Source: JBKQHQ01 sp052148715 (GTDB taxonomy: Bacteria; Pseudomonadota; Alphaproteobacteria; Rhizobiales; Xanthobacteraceae). Taken from it: 25,614 bases of DNA. The notes under the pieces were generated by a model. That model was not told where the DNA came from. It was given only the letters and a program-made list of their open reading frames with translations, and did no database searches. The stretch lies in the NCBI GenBank assembly GCA_052148715.1, contig JBKQHQ010000260.1, positions 1 to 25,614 of the forward strand. The letters are read 5' to 3'. The position numbers and the translations under genes are program-made. Positions 15,493 through 22,596 of the stretch are shown here, in pieces (within the stretch, counting starts at the first letter, position 1; every line of letters starts with the position of its first letter).

Positions 15493-15774
15493 ATGTTCAT
15501 AAAAAAGTCGATACCGAATGGCGAATGCGTAATAGACGTAAGCATGGAAGAAGAATTTTGGAATGCTTTGCGAGATATCGCAGCAGATCGCGACACGACA
15601 TTATCCGTGCTCATCAAGGAAATTGTTGGAACCATCGACAGAAAACCCGGCAGATGCCAAACCGCAAGCGTATTTCGCACATACGTCCTGGAGCACTATC
15701 TGAATCTGCCGACAAAGCAACGAGCCACGACGCGAGGCGCATATCGAAACACGGTCAGACCTCAGCTTCACTAA
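15493..15774 (+). CDS. Ribbon-helix-helix (RHH_4-like) DNA-binding protein
   Basis: 93 aa, with AGGAG about 10 bp before the ATG. The core VSMEEEFWNALRDIAADRDT, then LSVLIKEIVGTIDR and SVFRTYVLEHY, matches the RHH_4 family, in which a short beta strand is followed by two helices (usual form: LEPAFWEALREIAA... LSSALRVYVL). The 25 residues after that are basic and non-conserved. The family is thought to bind DNA as a dimer. Its placement divergent to the ctrA-like gene suggests it may act on the shared intergenic region. It ends 50 bp before the left end of the IS4-type element, so the tail could be altered by that insertion. Confidence 0.65.
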   Translation: MFIKKSIPNGECVIDVSMEEEFWNALRDIAADRDTTLSVLIKEIVGTIDRKPGRCQTASVFRTYVLEHYLNLPTKQRATTRGAYRNTVRPQLH

Positions 15775-15823
15775 TCAAGTGGCCTGACAGCGCCAGCGAG
15801 GGCAGACACGGTCCCGTTGAGTC

Positions 15824-17108
15824 GCAGGGCTGTCCGGGGAATGATTCACTGTGTCACAGCGCATGCTCGGCGACCGGTGCAAACCGGTCTCTTCTGGTTG
15901 TCGAGACTCAGAAAGGGGCCGAGCATGCAGTTCTGCAATAGCATCTTTGCGAGCCTTCTCAAGCCGATTGATCGGCGCTGGTTTCGGACCGTCGTCGAGC
16001 GCCACGACGCCGACGCTACGACAAATCGTTCAAGAGCTGGGATCATCTGGTGGCACTGATCTTCGCGCAATTGAGCGGCGCTGAGGGGCTGCGCGGGCTT
16101 GAGGCTTTGTTCAACGCCAATGCCCAGCATCATTATCATTGGAACGTCGGCAAGCTCTCGCGCTCGACATTGTCGGATGCGAACGCTCGCCGGCCGGCCT
16201 GCGCTTTCGAGGAGGTCTTCACGGCGCTGTCGAATTTGGTTGACCGGCAGACGCGGCACGCCGGCGCCGAGATGGTGCGGCTGATTGACGCGAGCCCGAT
16301 CCCATTGGGCAAAGTATGCCGCTGGGCCAAATGGAATGGCCGCATCCGCGGCATGAAGATGCACGTCGTCTATGACCCGGACGCGGATTGTCCGCGCTGT
16401 GTGGAAGTCACGCCGGCGACCGTCAACGATGTCGAAATCGGTCGCCAAGTGGAGATCGAGGCGGGTGCGACCTACGTCTTCGACAAAGGCTATTATCATT
16501 TCGGCTGGTGGAAGAAGATCAATGACACCAAGGCCTTCTTCGTCACGCGTTCGAAGGCGAACACACGTCTTCGCATGACCAAACGCCGCTACGTGCGCAA
16601 GATCATCGGCGACAATTTCAGGATCATCGATGACGCCGAAGTGGTGCTCGCCAGCAAAGGCGATTCCCGATTGTCGATTCCGCTGCGGCGCATTCGCGTA
16701 CGGCGCGACAATGGTGCCAAGATCACACTGATTACCAACGATCTCAAGCGCACCGCGGTCGAGATCGCAATGCTCTACAAGGGGCGCTGGCAAATCGAAC
16801 TCCTGTTCCGCTGGATCAAGCAGCATCTTGATATCTGTACGTTTCTCGGCACCAACGACAACGCCATTCGTTTGCAAATCCTTGCTGCAATGATCGCCTA
16901 CCTGTTATTGCGCATCGCGGCGCGCATACATGGCATCAAAATGCGGGCACTGCGCTTCACTCAACTCGTCTCTCAACTCCTTTTCGTGCGAAAGCCGATC
17001 GCCCACATCGACAAACCCCCGCCCGTGAATGCAAGCAAATCCAGACAAAACTTCTCTCCCGACCAACTGGGGTTCTGCTATGACTGATTTTTCCCCGGAC
17101 AGCCCTGC
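15824..17108 (+). mobile_element. IS4-type insertion sequence, 1285 bp
   Basis: Perfect 18-bp terminal inverted repeats: GCAGGGCTGTCCGGGGAA at 15824-15841 and its reverse complement at 17091-17108. They enclose one transposase gene. No target-site duplication is visible: the left flank ends GTTGAGTC and the right flank begins TTCGTAGG. This suggests that one side has been rearranged since insertion or that the flanks have drifted. A 7-4-7 palindrome (GACCGGT-GCAA-ACCGGTC, 15872-15889) lies between the left end and the transposase start and may form a hairpin in the leader. Confidence 0.85.
15925..17087 (+). pseudogene. IS4-family transposase, frameshifted near the N-terminus
   Basis: Starts at the ATG at 15925 (MQFCNSIFASLLKPIDRRWF, then VVERHDADA). 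After DADA the frame goes wrong (TTNRSRAG) and stops at about 16057. The neighbouring frame carries on with YDKSFKSWDHLVALIFAQLS and runs complete to 17087. A single missing base near 16014 explains this. The DDE residues are in place in the main part: Asp in VRLIDASPIPLG, Asp in VFDKGYYHF, Glu in GRWQIELLFRWIKQHL. N-terminal domain and length fit IS4-type transposases. A programmed frameshift is possible, but there is no obvious slippery run (GACGCTACGAC), so inactivation is more likely. Confidence 0.8.
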
Positions 17109-17437
17109 TTCGTAGGCGGAAGGACTCCAGAGGCAAGTGCCAAACTCCCAGCCAGGGCCACCGTGTCCGTGAGCGGCGGCACTTGGCCCATGTAATCCGA
17201 AGCCAATCGAGTGCCGACGAGATCGGGGGGAGTGATAGAGCCGTCGCTCAGTGAGTTATTTACTGATCTGAATTGGAATCCGTAGAGAACCTTGTGGATC
17301 GGTTCGCCTGTTGCCAAACGGTAACAGTGTAGCTCCAGAATCTCGGTAATTTCGCACCATTAGTCTGAGTCGTCGCGTGGTCGCTTGCCGGCAGTAGTTG
17401 CTTGGTGGTGTCCCACACGTTCGTCTTGGACGCGTAA
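17109..17437. other. Stretch right of the IS4-type element without a clear gene
   Basis: A minus-strand frame with a TTG start at 17317 (ATGEPIHKVLYGFQFRSVNN, then SLSDGSITPPDLVGTRLASD) runs into the element and stops inside its terminal repeat. It could be the 5' part of a host gene interrupted by the insertion, but I recognise no family and no matching continuation on the left flank. Confidence 0.35.
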
Positions 17438-17575
17438 AGATTCGTCCACCGCCAGAATCTTGAACATTACCGAAAGCTGCTCGCTGAAACGACCGATGAG
17501 GCGCAGCGCCAATTGCTCACGAAGCTGATCGCCGAGGAAGACGCCAAGGACCAAAAGCCGCCGAACGGCAGGTAG
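17438..17575 (+). pseudogene. HRQNL-motif small protein, copy with lost start
   Basis: The frame reads RFVHRQNLEHYRKLLAETTD, then EAQRQLLTKLIAEEDAKDQK, and ends at TAG 17573-17575. It is almost the same protein as the copies at 7119 and 18383. Where they have ATG GAx, this copy has TAA directly before the AGA at 17438. No alternative start exists, so it is a dead copy. Confidence 0.65.
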
Positions 17576-17577
17576 CG

Positions 17578-17739
17578 TCAGTCGCCTCGCAAAGCGTCCG
17601 TGCGCTGAATTTGGCGAGCCAGCGTTATCCACGCTTGAGCCATGTCATGCAGGAGTGCTTTCACTTGCTCGTCCTTCGCGGACTGAGCCATGTGCACGCA
17701 CCTATCGGCTTGCCTTCTACAGTCGAGAGCATTTGCCAT
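17578..17739 (-). CDS. Small helical protein (CRRQADRCVHMAQ)
   Basis: 53 aa from the ATG at 17739. The sequence MANALDCRRQADRCVHMAQS, then DEQVKALLHDMAQAWITLAR, fits short helical proteins of the CRxxAxxCxxMAxxA...DMAxxWxxLA type that I recall in many Bradyrhizobium copies. The open frame extends to 17913 with a hydrophobic N-terminus (MAGVLFILVFGPAVSGLG), but family members usually start at the internal Met. It is convergent with the dead HRQNL copy, 2 bp apart. Confidence 0.6.
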   Translation of the reverse strand: MANALDCRRQADRCVHMAQSAKDEQVKALLHDMAQAWITLARQIQRTDALRGD

Positions 17740-18086
17740 GACGCTGGTGCCGCCATGCTTGGGGCGCGCCCGCTGGCCTGCGGTGCTGAGTCGGCATAGG
17801 AAGTCCCGGCGTGCCTTTTGCCTATAGACGCTGGAACTCCCAGTGGCCTCGGTCCTTTGCCCAAGTCCCGAAACCGCCGGTCCGAAGACTAGGATAAACA
17901 GCACCCCCGCCATTGATGAGGATCAACAGACATAGGGCGTGCCGTTGATGCGCTCGCCGCTCGCTGGCGCCGTCGGGCCGCTTCGAGGCGCTACGCGGTG
18001 AGGCGGGCGGGCGGCACGGTGCAGGCGGAGGACATGGTGGGAGGTAGCGGCGACAGCAGGGGAAGGCGAGTCGCCACGCGTTACTT
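17740..18086. other. 347-bp stretch without a gene
   Basis: Apart from the open upstream extension of the 17739 gene (to 17913), no frame looks real. The segment 17990-18080 is rich in purine and G (GGCGGGCGGGCGGCACGG). No repeats or hairpins of note were seen. Confidence 0.5.
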
Positions 18087-18254
18087 TTAACCGCCCAGCA
18101 CCTTCCTGGTTGCCGGGTTCACAAGGTGGGCAAGCGTGCAAGCGGGGCAAGTCAGCGTCTCATAAACGTCGGGGTCGGTCGTCGTGGCATCATCGGCGAA
18201 CCAGCCTTGCACACGGTGCCCTGTCGTGGGGCATCGATAGATAAAAACGGCCAT
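18087..18254 (-). CDS. Small zinc-ribbon protein (YRCPTTGHRVQGW)
   Basis: 55 aa from the ATG at 18254. MAVFIYRCPTTGHRVQGWFA, then YETLTCPACTLAHLVNPATR and KVLGG, resembles a short Bradyrhizobium family whose members read IYxCPxTGxxVQGW...CxACxxxHLVNPxTGKVLG. Its ligands are one Cys near residue 8, the CPAC pair near 38-41 and a His. No other domain is present. Function unknown. Confidence 0.65.
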   Translation of the reverse strand: MAVFIYRCPTTGHRVQGWFADDATTTDPDVYETLTCPACTLAHLVNPATRKVLGG

Positions 18255-18382
18255 ATTCTCCGCTGGCCCGGACCTCTGCCGGCGTTCAATTAAGGAAATA
18301 TCCCTAGGTTCCAGCACCCTTTAGAGCTATGGTTGCGCGCGCAACTATTAGAGATTCGCCCATGTCATGCCCCGAGGCGCCG

Positions 18383-18529
18383 ATGGAAGAGTTCATCCAC
18401 CGCCAAAACCTAGAGCATTATCGAAAGCTGCTTGCTGAAACGACCGACGACGCACGGCGGCGCTTATTGGAAAAGTTGCTAGCCGAGGAAGAAGTCAGGG
18501 TAAACCAAAAGACGCCGACGGGCGGATAG
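18383..18529 (+). CDS. HRQNL-motif small helical protein, copy 2
   Basis: 48 aa from the ATG at 18383, chosen by agreement with the copy at 7119: MEEFIHRQNLEHYRKLLAET, then TDDARRRLLEKLLAEEE. An open extension to 18329 is not conserved. It is helical and strongly charged, without Cys or membrane segments. The gene ends 2 bp before the convergent zinc-ribbon gene at 18532. Apparently an intact member of the family. Confidence 0.65.
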   Translation: MEEFIHRQNLEHYRKLLAETTDDARRRLLEKLLAEEEVRVNQKTPTGG

Positions 18530-18531
18530 GC

Positions 18532-18696
18532 TCATCGTCGCCTGTCATGCGTTCGCTTGACTGACGCGCCGCACGGCCTGCACTCAAAAACGTCTACGTG
18601 GTCCTGTAGCCCGCGCCAGATCGTGTGGGAGCGCGCCATGGGCTTGCCGCACGTTGGACAAGGGAAACGCTCCTCTGAATCGTCTTTCGTGGTCAT
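18532..18696 (-). CDS. Small zinc-ribbon protein (CPTCGKPM...CRPCG)
   Basis: 54 aa from the ATG at 18696; upstream in-frame sequence is not conserved-looking. Two knuckles, CPTCGKPM and ECRPCGAS, are separated by a 22-residue loop (ARSHTIWRGLQDHVDVF), followed by a basic tail (VKRTHDRRR). It fits a small zinc-ribbon family I recall from Bradyrhizobium (CPxCGKxMxxxRTIWRGL...WECRxCG). Zinc binding is highly likely; the biological role is unknown. Confidence 0.65.
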   Translation of the reverse strand: MTTKDDSEERFPCPTCGKPMARSHTIWRGLQDHVDVFECRPCGASVKRTHDRRR

Positions 18697-18809
18697 GCGA
18701 TTGATTTTTGTCGAAGCCGAAAATCTCGCATTGAGGAAAATCAAAGGGAGCGTGGCCGAAGTCGGGCGTTGCGGCGACCGGGGCGGGAGGCCAGTCCACG
18801 GCCGCGCCT

Positions 18810-19013
18810 CTAATCCCTGCTTAAGTCGCTCCAATCCGGCCGCGCATCGGCGCTGACGTGGCCGCACCGCGTGCAAACCATGCGCGGTCCGATCGAAGGC
18901 ACCTCCACTTCGTCGGGCATGTGGTCGACGTTAAGCTCGACGGAGTGATGGCAGCAATGGCACGAGACGAATAGGCGGCGAATGCCGTTCTCGCGCATGT
19001 TGCCGAGCGTCAT
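18810..19013 (-). CDS. Small zinc-ribbon protein (MTLGNMRENG family)
   Basis: 67 aa from the ATG at 19013; a GTG at 19022 is the alternative. MTLGNMRENGIRRLFVSCHC, then CHHSVELNVDHMPDEVEVPS and FGPRMVCTRCG-like IGPRMVCTRCG, closely follow a very common Bradyrhizobium mini-protein whose members read MTLxNMRxxGVRSLxVxCxxCHHEAxLNVD...GPRMVCTxCG. The ligands are CHCC near residue 18 and CTRC near 50. It is the third zinc-ribbon gene in a row on this strand (18087, 18532, 18810), separated by short gaps. Confidence 0.7.
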   Translation of the reverse strand: MTLGNMRENGIRRLFVSCHCCHHSVELNVDHMPDEVEVPSIGPRMVCTRCGHVSADARPDWSDLSRD

Positions 19014-19100
19014 GGGCAACACAGGAACACGAGAGGCGGGGCGGGCTCGCTTGTGTGCCTTGGCTCGATGGTCGGGTCTTTAGGCATGAAGCTCGATTGA

Positions 19101-19326
19101 CATGCCGACCAAGGTTCTCGCCGCGTACCACCTCAAAGCCTAGGCTTAAGAGCACATCGCCGACCGCGCCTGCATCGTTCACGGCTTTGCGCGGCTGCTG
19201 ATCCGTCGGCAGATGGACGTAGTGGTCGTTGCCGACCACGAACGCGACGCGTTTCTCGGCATGGCCCGGCAAAACGCCGAGGCAGATCAACATCAGCGCG
19301 CATGCAAAAGTTGCTACAAGGCGCAT
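19101..19326 (-). pseudogene. Caspase-like gene, N-terminal remnant
   Basis: From the ATG at 19326: signal peptide MRLVATFACALMLICLGVLP, then GHAEKRVAFVVGNDHYVHLP, AVNDAGAVGDVLLSLGFEVV and GENLG. It is a clear paralogue of the start of the caspase-FGE protein at 6835 (MRLLAAFACAVTLICLGVAP, EKRVALVIGNSAY). After about 75 residues the similarity ends, and the catalytic His and Cys are missing, so the product cannot be an active peptidase. The open frame runs on into the neighbouring zinc-ribbon gene, pointing to a deletion that fused the two loci. Confidence 0.75.
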
Positions 19327-19490
19327 GGAAAACCCCCGAACCGGAATTATTCGCGTGCAATTGTGACACAGCGTCCACGGGGCGGGAAGCAGGCGCACAA
19401 GTGTTTGCCGGCCTTGGCCCCAAACGATTTGGGACGTGCGGTTGCGCGGGTTCGATGTGGGCGCGGGGGACGGCTTTGGGTCAACGGACT
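19327..19490 (-). repeat. Leader region shared with the caspase-FGE gene
   Basis: The region upstream of the remnant matches, block by block, the region upstream of 6835: CCGGAATTATTCGCGTGCAA, TTGTGACACAGCG, GGGTTCGATGTGGGCGCGGG and GGCTTTGGGTCAA. The order is kept over about 160 bp. It ends just before the IS91-type integrase leader. Confidence 0.5.
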
Positions 19491-19554
19491 AAACCGCTCG
19501 CGCGGTAGGGCGCTGCGGCAAGTGGCGCGGTCAACAGCGTAGCGGGACGGGGCG

Positions 19555-19601
19555 TCCTGTCTTGAGATCGAGGGGTTTCGACAACCTCACTCAAGACAGG
19601 A
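19555..19601 (+). promoter_or_regulatory. 12-bp inverted repeat over the ribosome-binding site of the integrase gene
   Basis: TCCTGTCTTGAG (19555-19566) and CTCAAGACAGGA (19590-19601) are perfect inverted repeats with a 23-nt loop. The right arm includes most of the AGGAG ribosome-binding site for the ATG at 19610. In the transcript the hairpin would hide the site and so limit translation from read-through transcripts. It could instead be a terminal or recombinase-binding site of the element. Confidence 0.6.
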
Positions 19602-19609
19602 GCATCCCC

Positions 19610-20500
19610 ATGACCGAGCAAGCTATCAGCCCGCTGCGTCGGCGCATGATCGAAGACATGTCGATCCGCAAGTTCGCAGCCAAAACCCAACATGACTACG
19701 TGCAAAGGGTCAAGGACTTCGCGGCGTTCCTCGGACGATCTCCCGACACGGCCAAGTCGGATGACGTGCGCGGCTTTCGGCTGCATCTGACGTCAAGCGG
19801 TGCGGGCACGCCAAAGATCAACGCCACCGTCTCGGCGCTGCGGTTCTTCTTCAATGTGACGCTCGATCGCCCCGACCTCGCCAAGCACCTGTCGTTCATG
19901 CACGAGCCACGCAAGGTGCCGGTGGTTTTAAGCCCCGAAGAGGTTGCGCGCTTTCTGGAGGCCGCGCCAGGCATCAAGTACAAGGCGGCGCTGAGTGTCG
20001 CCTACGGTGCCGGGCTGCGCGTGTCCGAGGTCGTCTCGTTGAAGGTATCCGATGTCGACTCCGAACGCATGATGCTGCGCGTCGAGCAGGGCAAAGGTCG
20101 CAAGGATCGCCACGCGATGCTTTCCCCTGTGCTGCTCGAGCTTCTCCGCGATTGGTATCGCATTGCGCGGCCGCAGGGCTGGCTGTTCCCTGGCCAGAAC
20201 CCGGCTAACCCGATGACGACACGCCAGCTCACGCGCGCCCGCCATGCGGCGGCCCAAATGGCCGAGATCACCAAACGCGTATCCCCGCACACGCTGCGAC
20301 ACAGCTTCGCGACCCACCTGCTCGAGCAGAACATCGATATTCGGGTGATCCAAGTCCTGCTTGGTCATGCCAAACTCGAGACCACGGCGCTCTACACCCG
20401 CGTTGCCACCAACACGATCCGCGAGGTCATGAGCCCGTTGGATCGTCTCACGCCGTTGACACCCAAGAAGCATGAACCCAAGGACGAGCCGCCCGCCTGA
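19610..20500 (+). CDS. Tyrosine recombinase (IS91-associated integrase)
   Basis: 296 aa from the ATG at 19610 with AGGAG 8 bp before it; a frame open from 19562 precedes it but lacks a ribosome-binding site. The N-terminal SAM-like domain reads MIEDMSIRKFAAKTQHDYVQ. The catalytic residues are all visible: Arg in YGAGLRVSEVVSL, Lys region GKGRKDRHAML, SPHTLRHSFATH and LLGHAKLETTALYTRV with the Tyr. Proteins of this type are encoded directly before the IS91-family transposase in many rhizobial elements, as here (12 bp apart). The gene appears intact, although its partner is truncated. Confidence 0.85.
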   Translation: MTEQAISPLRRRMIEDMSIRKFAAKTQHDYVQRVKDFAAFLGRSPDTAKSDDVRGFRLHLTSSGAGTPKINATVSALRFFFNVTLDRPDLAKHLSFMHEPRKVPVVLSPEEVARFLEAAPGIKYKAALSVAYGAGLRVSEVVSLKVSDVDSERMMLRVEQGKGRKDRHAMLSPVLLELLRDWYRIARPQGWLFPGQNPANPMTTRQLTRARHAAAQMAEITKRVSPHTLRHSFATHLLEQNIDIRVIQVLLGHAKLETTALYTRVATNTIREVMSPLDRLTPLTPKKHEPKDEPPA

Positions 20501-20512
20501 CGCGCGGCGCGG

Positions 20513-21120
20513 GTGGCGCGTCCAAGGTTGGAGGTCGCGCATATTTTCCGCGCCCACGGACCGGCGTGGCGTAAGGCCAAGGCCGGCCATGTAAGCCTCG
20601 GCCAACGCAAGGTAATGTCGGCGATCGAGAGCTGCCGCACGGCGGCCCTCGGCGGGCATGTCGCGCGCTGCGAGACGTGCCCGCATACCCTCATTGCCTA
20701 CAATTCCTGCCGCAACCGGCATTGCCCCAAGTGTCAGGGCGCGGCGGCGAAGCAATGGCTGGCTGAGCGCGAGGCCGACTTGCTGCTGGTCCCGTATTAT
20801 CACTTGGTCTTCACCCTGCCGGCGCCGATCAGCGACATTGCCTATCAGAACAAGGCGGAGATCTATGACATCCTGTTCAAGGCGTCGGCGGAGACGCTGA
20901 GTACGATCGCGGCCGACCCCAAGCACCTCGGAGCCCGCGTCGGCATCACCTCGGTGCTCCATACCTGGGGCTCGGCGCTCACGCACCATCCGCACGTCCA
21001 CATGATCGTGCCGGGCGGCGGGATCTCGCTCGACGGCAGGCGGTGGGTGTCTTGCCGGCCGGGCTTCTTCCTGCCCGTACGCGTGCTCTCGCGCCTGTTC
21101 CGCCGGGTGTTCCTCCAAGG
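20513..21120 (+). pseudogene. IS91-family transposase, C-terminally truncated
   Basis: About 200 related residues from the GTG at 20513: ARPRLEVAHIFRAHGPAWRK, a zinc finger (CETC, then YNSCRNRHCPKCQG), the HUH motif in SALTHHPHVHMIVPGGG, and RPGFFLPVRVLSRLFRR. Then, near 21117, similarity stops and the sequence becomes part of an IS256-type transposase in another frame. The remaining frame to 21253 is unrelated residues. The catalytic Tyr region of HUH transposases lies further on and is missing, so it should be inactive. Confidence 0.8.
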
Positions 21121-21528
21121 GCGCTCCAGGAGATCTGGATGGCCGAGAGCAAGAAGGACGCGCTCGCGGCATTCGACGCCTTCATCGAAACCTGGGGCGT
21201 CAAATACGACAAGGCGGTGGAATGCCTCATCAGGGATCGCGACGCGCTGCTAGCCTTTTACGACTTCCCTGCTGAGCACTGGAAGCATCTGCGTACGACG
21301 AACGTCATCGAAAGCTCGTTCGCCACCATCCGCCACCGCACCGTGCGCTCCAAGGGATGTCTTTCGAACAAAACCGCGCTCGCTATGATCTTCAAGCTCG
21401 CCGAGGCTGCCGAGAAAAGCTGGCGTCGCCTCGATGGTCACAACCACTTGCCGAAAGTCATCCTCGGTGTAAAGTTCGCTGACGGAATCGAAGTTGTCAG
21501 ATCGCAAGCTCAAGCCGCTGCCGCCTGA
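21121..21528 (+). pseudogene. IS256 (Mutator-type) transposase, C-terminal fragment
   Basis: 135 residues in frame 21121-21528: ALQEIWMAESKKDALAAFDA, FIETWGVKYDKAVECLI, EHWKHLRTTNVIESSFATIR with the catalytic Glu, HRTVRSKGCLSNKTALAM and SWRRLDGHNHLPKVILG. This is the end of an IS256-family transposase. The N-terminal two thirds are absent, replaced by the IS91 transposase. CTTCCGTCACCAAAATTCGG (21534-21553) just after the stop resembles the terminal repeat of such elements. It either inserted into the IS91 element and lost its left side, or the two were joined by deletion. Confidence 0.8.
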
Positions 21529-21588
21529 TCCCTTCCGTCACCAAAATTCGGCAACAGCTCGCACCGCAGCAAGATCGCCCTTTGCCAC

Positions 21589-21903
21589 TCATTCGAACAC
21601 CTCGTCGGCGAGTGCAAGCAGCGCTGCCGGAATTTCGAGACCAAGGGCTCCGGCGATTTTGAGGCTAATGACAAGCACGAACTTCGTCGCCTGTTGCACC
21701 GGCAGATCGGCAGGCTTTCCGCCCTTGGGAATGCGGCCCGCATAGACACCGACCGGGCGAAACACGTTCGGAACGCTCGGCCCGTCGCTCACCAGCCAGC
21801 CCTCTGTTGGGAATTCGCGGTACTGGTACATCGTCCGCGTCCTATGCCGTGCCGCTAGCCGGACGACATGATCGCTCAGACCGAAAGACAGAGTGTCGAA
21901 GCT
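21589..21903 (-). pseudogene. ABC transporter substrate-binding protein (ABC_sub_bind type), C-terminal remnant
   Basis: The minus strand reads SFDTLSFGLSDHVVRLAARH, MYQYREFPTEGWLVSDGPSV, FRPVGVYAGRIPKGGKPADL and PVQQATKFVLVISLKIAGAL, ending LADEVFE with TGA at 21589. It corresponds to the last third of the family, in which the usual block is ILKGxKPADLPVQQPTKFELVINLKTAKALGL. No signal peptide or N-terminal lobe is present. The upstream continuation to 21996 does not fit. It is a different, better preserved piece than the one at 4660-4855. Confidence 0.75.
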
Positions 21904-21998
21904 AACAATAAAGGCGCCAAAGGCGCAAGTCGCTTTGCGCGCTATACTAAATGGCAGAACAATCGCAGTCGACGCCGTACCGTTGTCGCACTGCATTG

Positions 21999-22292
21999 CT
22001 AGGCACCATCAGGTCGCCCTTCTCTGTCCCAAACTACCCGATGTTCCGATGAAGTTAATCTGCGCCAGCGTTGAATAGCGTCTACGGCTGCACGCAAGTA
22101 ATAGTCGCGTTCATCAGGTTCGAATTCCCCATCGCCTTTGGGCTCCGCTTCGTAGACTTTCTCGCCAGGGCAGTCTGGACATTCGACGCCGAAGTAGCCA
22201 TGACGCAAGCGTAGGTATCCGACACGCTCGTCTCCGTCGAACGCGTCGTAATCTTCTGGGCAGGCGCTGCAGAGCTTTACTAATTTGATCAT
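21999..22292 (-). CDS. Conserved hypothetical protein (MIKLVKLCSACPEDYDAFDG)
   Basis: 97 aa from the ATG at 22292, with AGGAA 7-11 bp before it. Residues CSACPEDYDAFDGDERVGYL, RLRHGYFGVECPDCPGE and YEAEPKGDGEFEPDERDYYL, then RAAVDAIQRW, match a short protein family that I recall as widespread in Bradyrhizobium with no assigned function. A CxxC plus CPDC pair suggests a metal site. The last 20 residues (after RWRR) look less conserved, so the C-terminus may be altered. Confidence 0.7.
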   Translation of the reverse strand: MIKLVKLCSACPEDYDAFDGDERVGYLRLRHGYFGVECPDCPGEKVYEAEPKGDGEFEPDERDYYLRAAVDAIQRWRRLTSSEHRVVWDREGRPDGA

Positions 22293-22431
22293 GGCTATTC
22301 CTGCGGTTTAGGAACGGGAGAAATTCTGTCTACCGCGCGACATTACCGAAACTACTAACCGTCGTCTGCTCACAGCCGTGTGAGTCCCCGCGCTCGCAGT
22401 AGCTGCCACCTTCGCACCCGCATGGCCGGTC

Positions 22432-22502
22432 TGGGTCAACTGCAGCCGGACAGGCTCGCCGCCGGTGACCCGTCGATGACAGGAACGCTCCGAAACCGGA
22501 CC
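22432..22502 (+). repeat. Dispersed repeat A, copy 2
   Basis: TGGGTCAACTGCAGCCGGAC, then GGTGACCCGTCGATGACAGG and AACGCTCCGAAACCGGAC, follow the same block order as 4889-4972 and 24033-24115. The leading CGATGTCTC block is not recognisable here. It lies in the 300-bp gap between the gene at 21999 and the fragment at 22597. Confidence 0.65.
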
Positions 22503-22596
22503 GGCGGACCGCCGGCGCGGCAAGTCTGCGCCATGAGGAGACATGGGAACATCGCGCCGACAGCAATCACCCTCGTGGCAACAAGTGCACGACCTG

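Noticed and set aside
15846..16877. Minus-strand open frame opposite the IS4-type transposase
   Set aside because: Antisense shadow of a conserved DDE transposase.
19928..21172. Minus-strand open frame of 414 codons opposite integrase and IS91 transposase
   Set aside because: It spans two conserved genes in antisense, is Arg-rich and has no motif; an artefact of base composition.
22117..22128. GGTTCGAATTCC resembling a tRNA T-loop
   Set aside because: It lies inside the conserved gene at 21999-22292, and no cloverleaf or acceptor stem can be formed around it.
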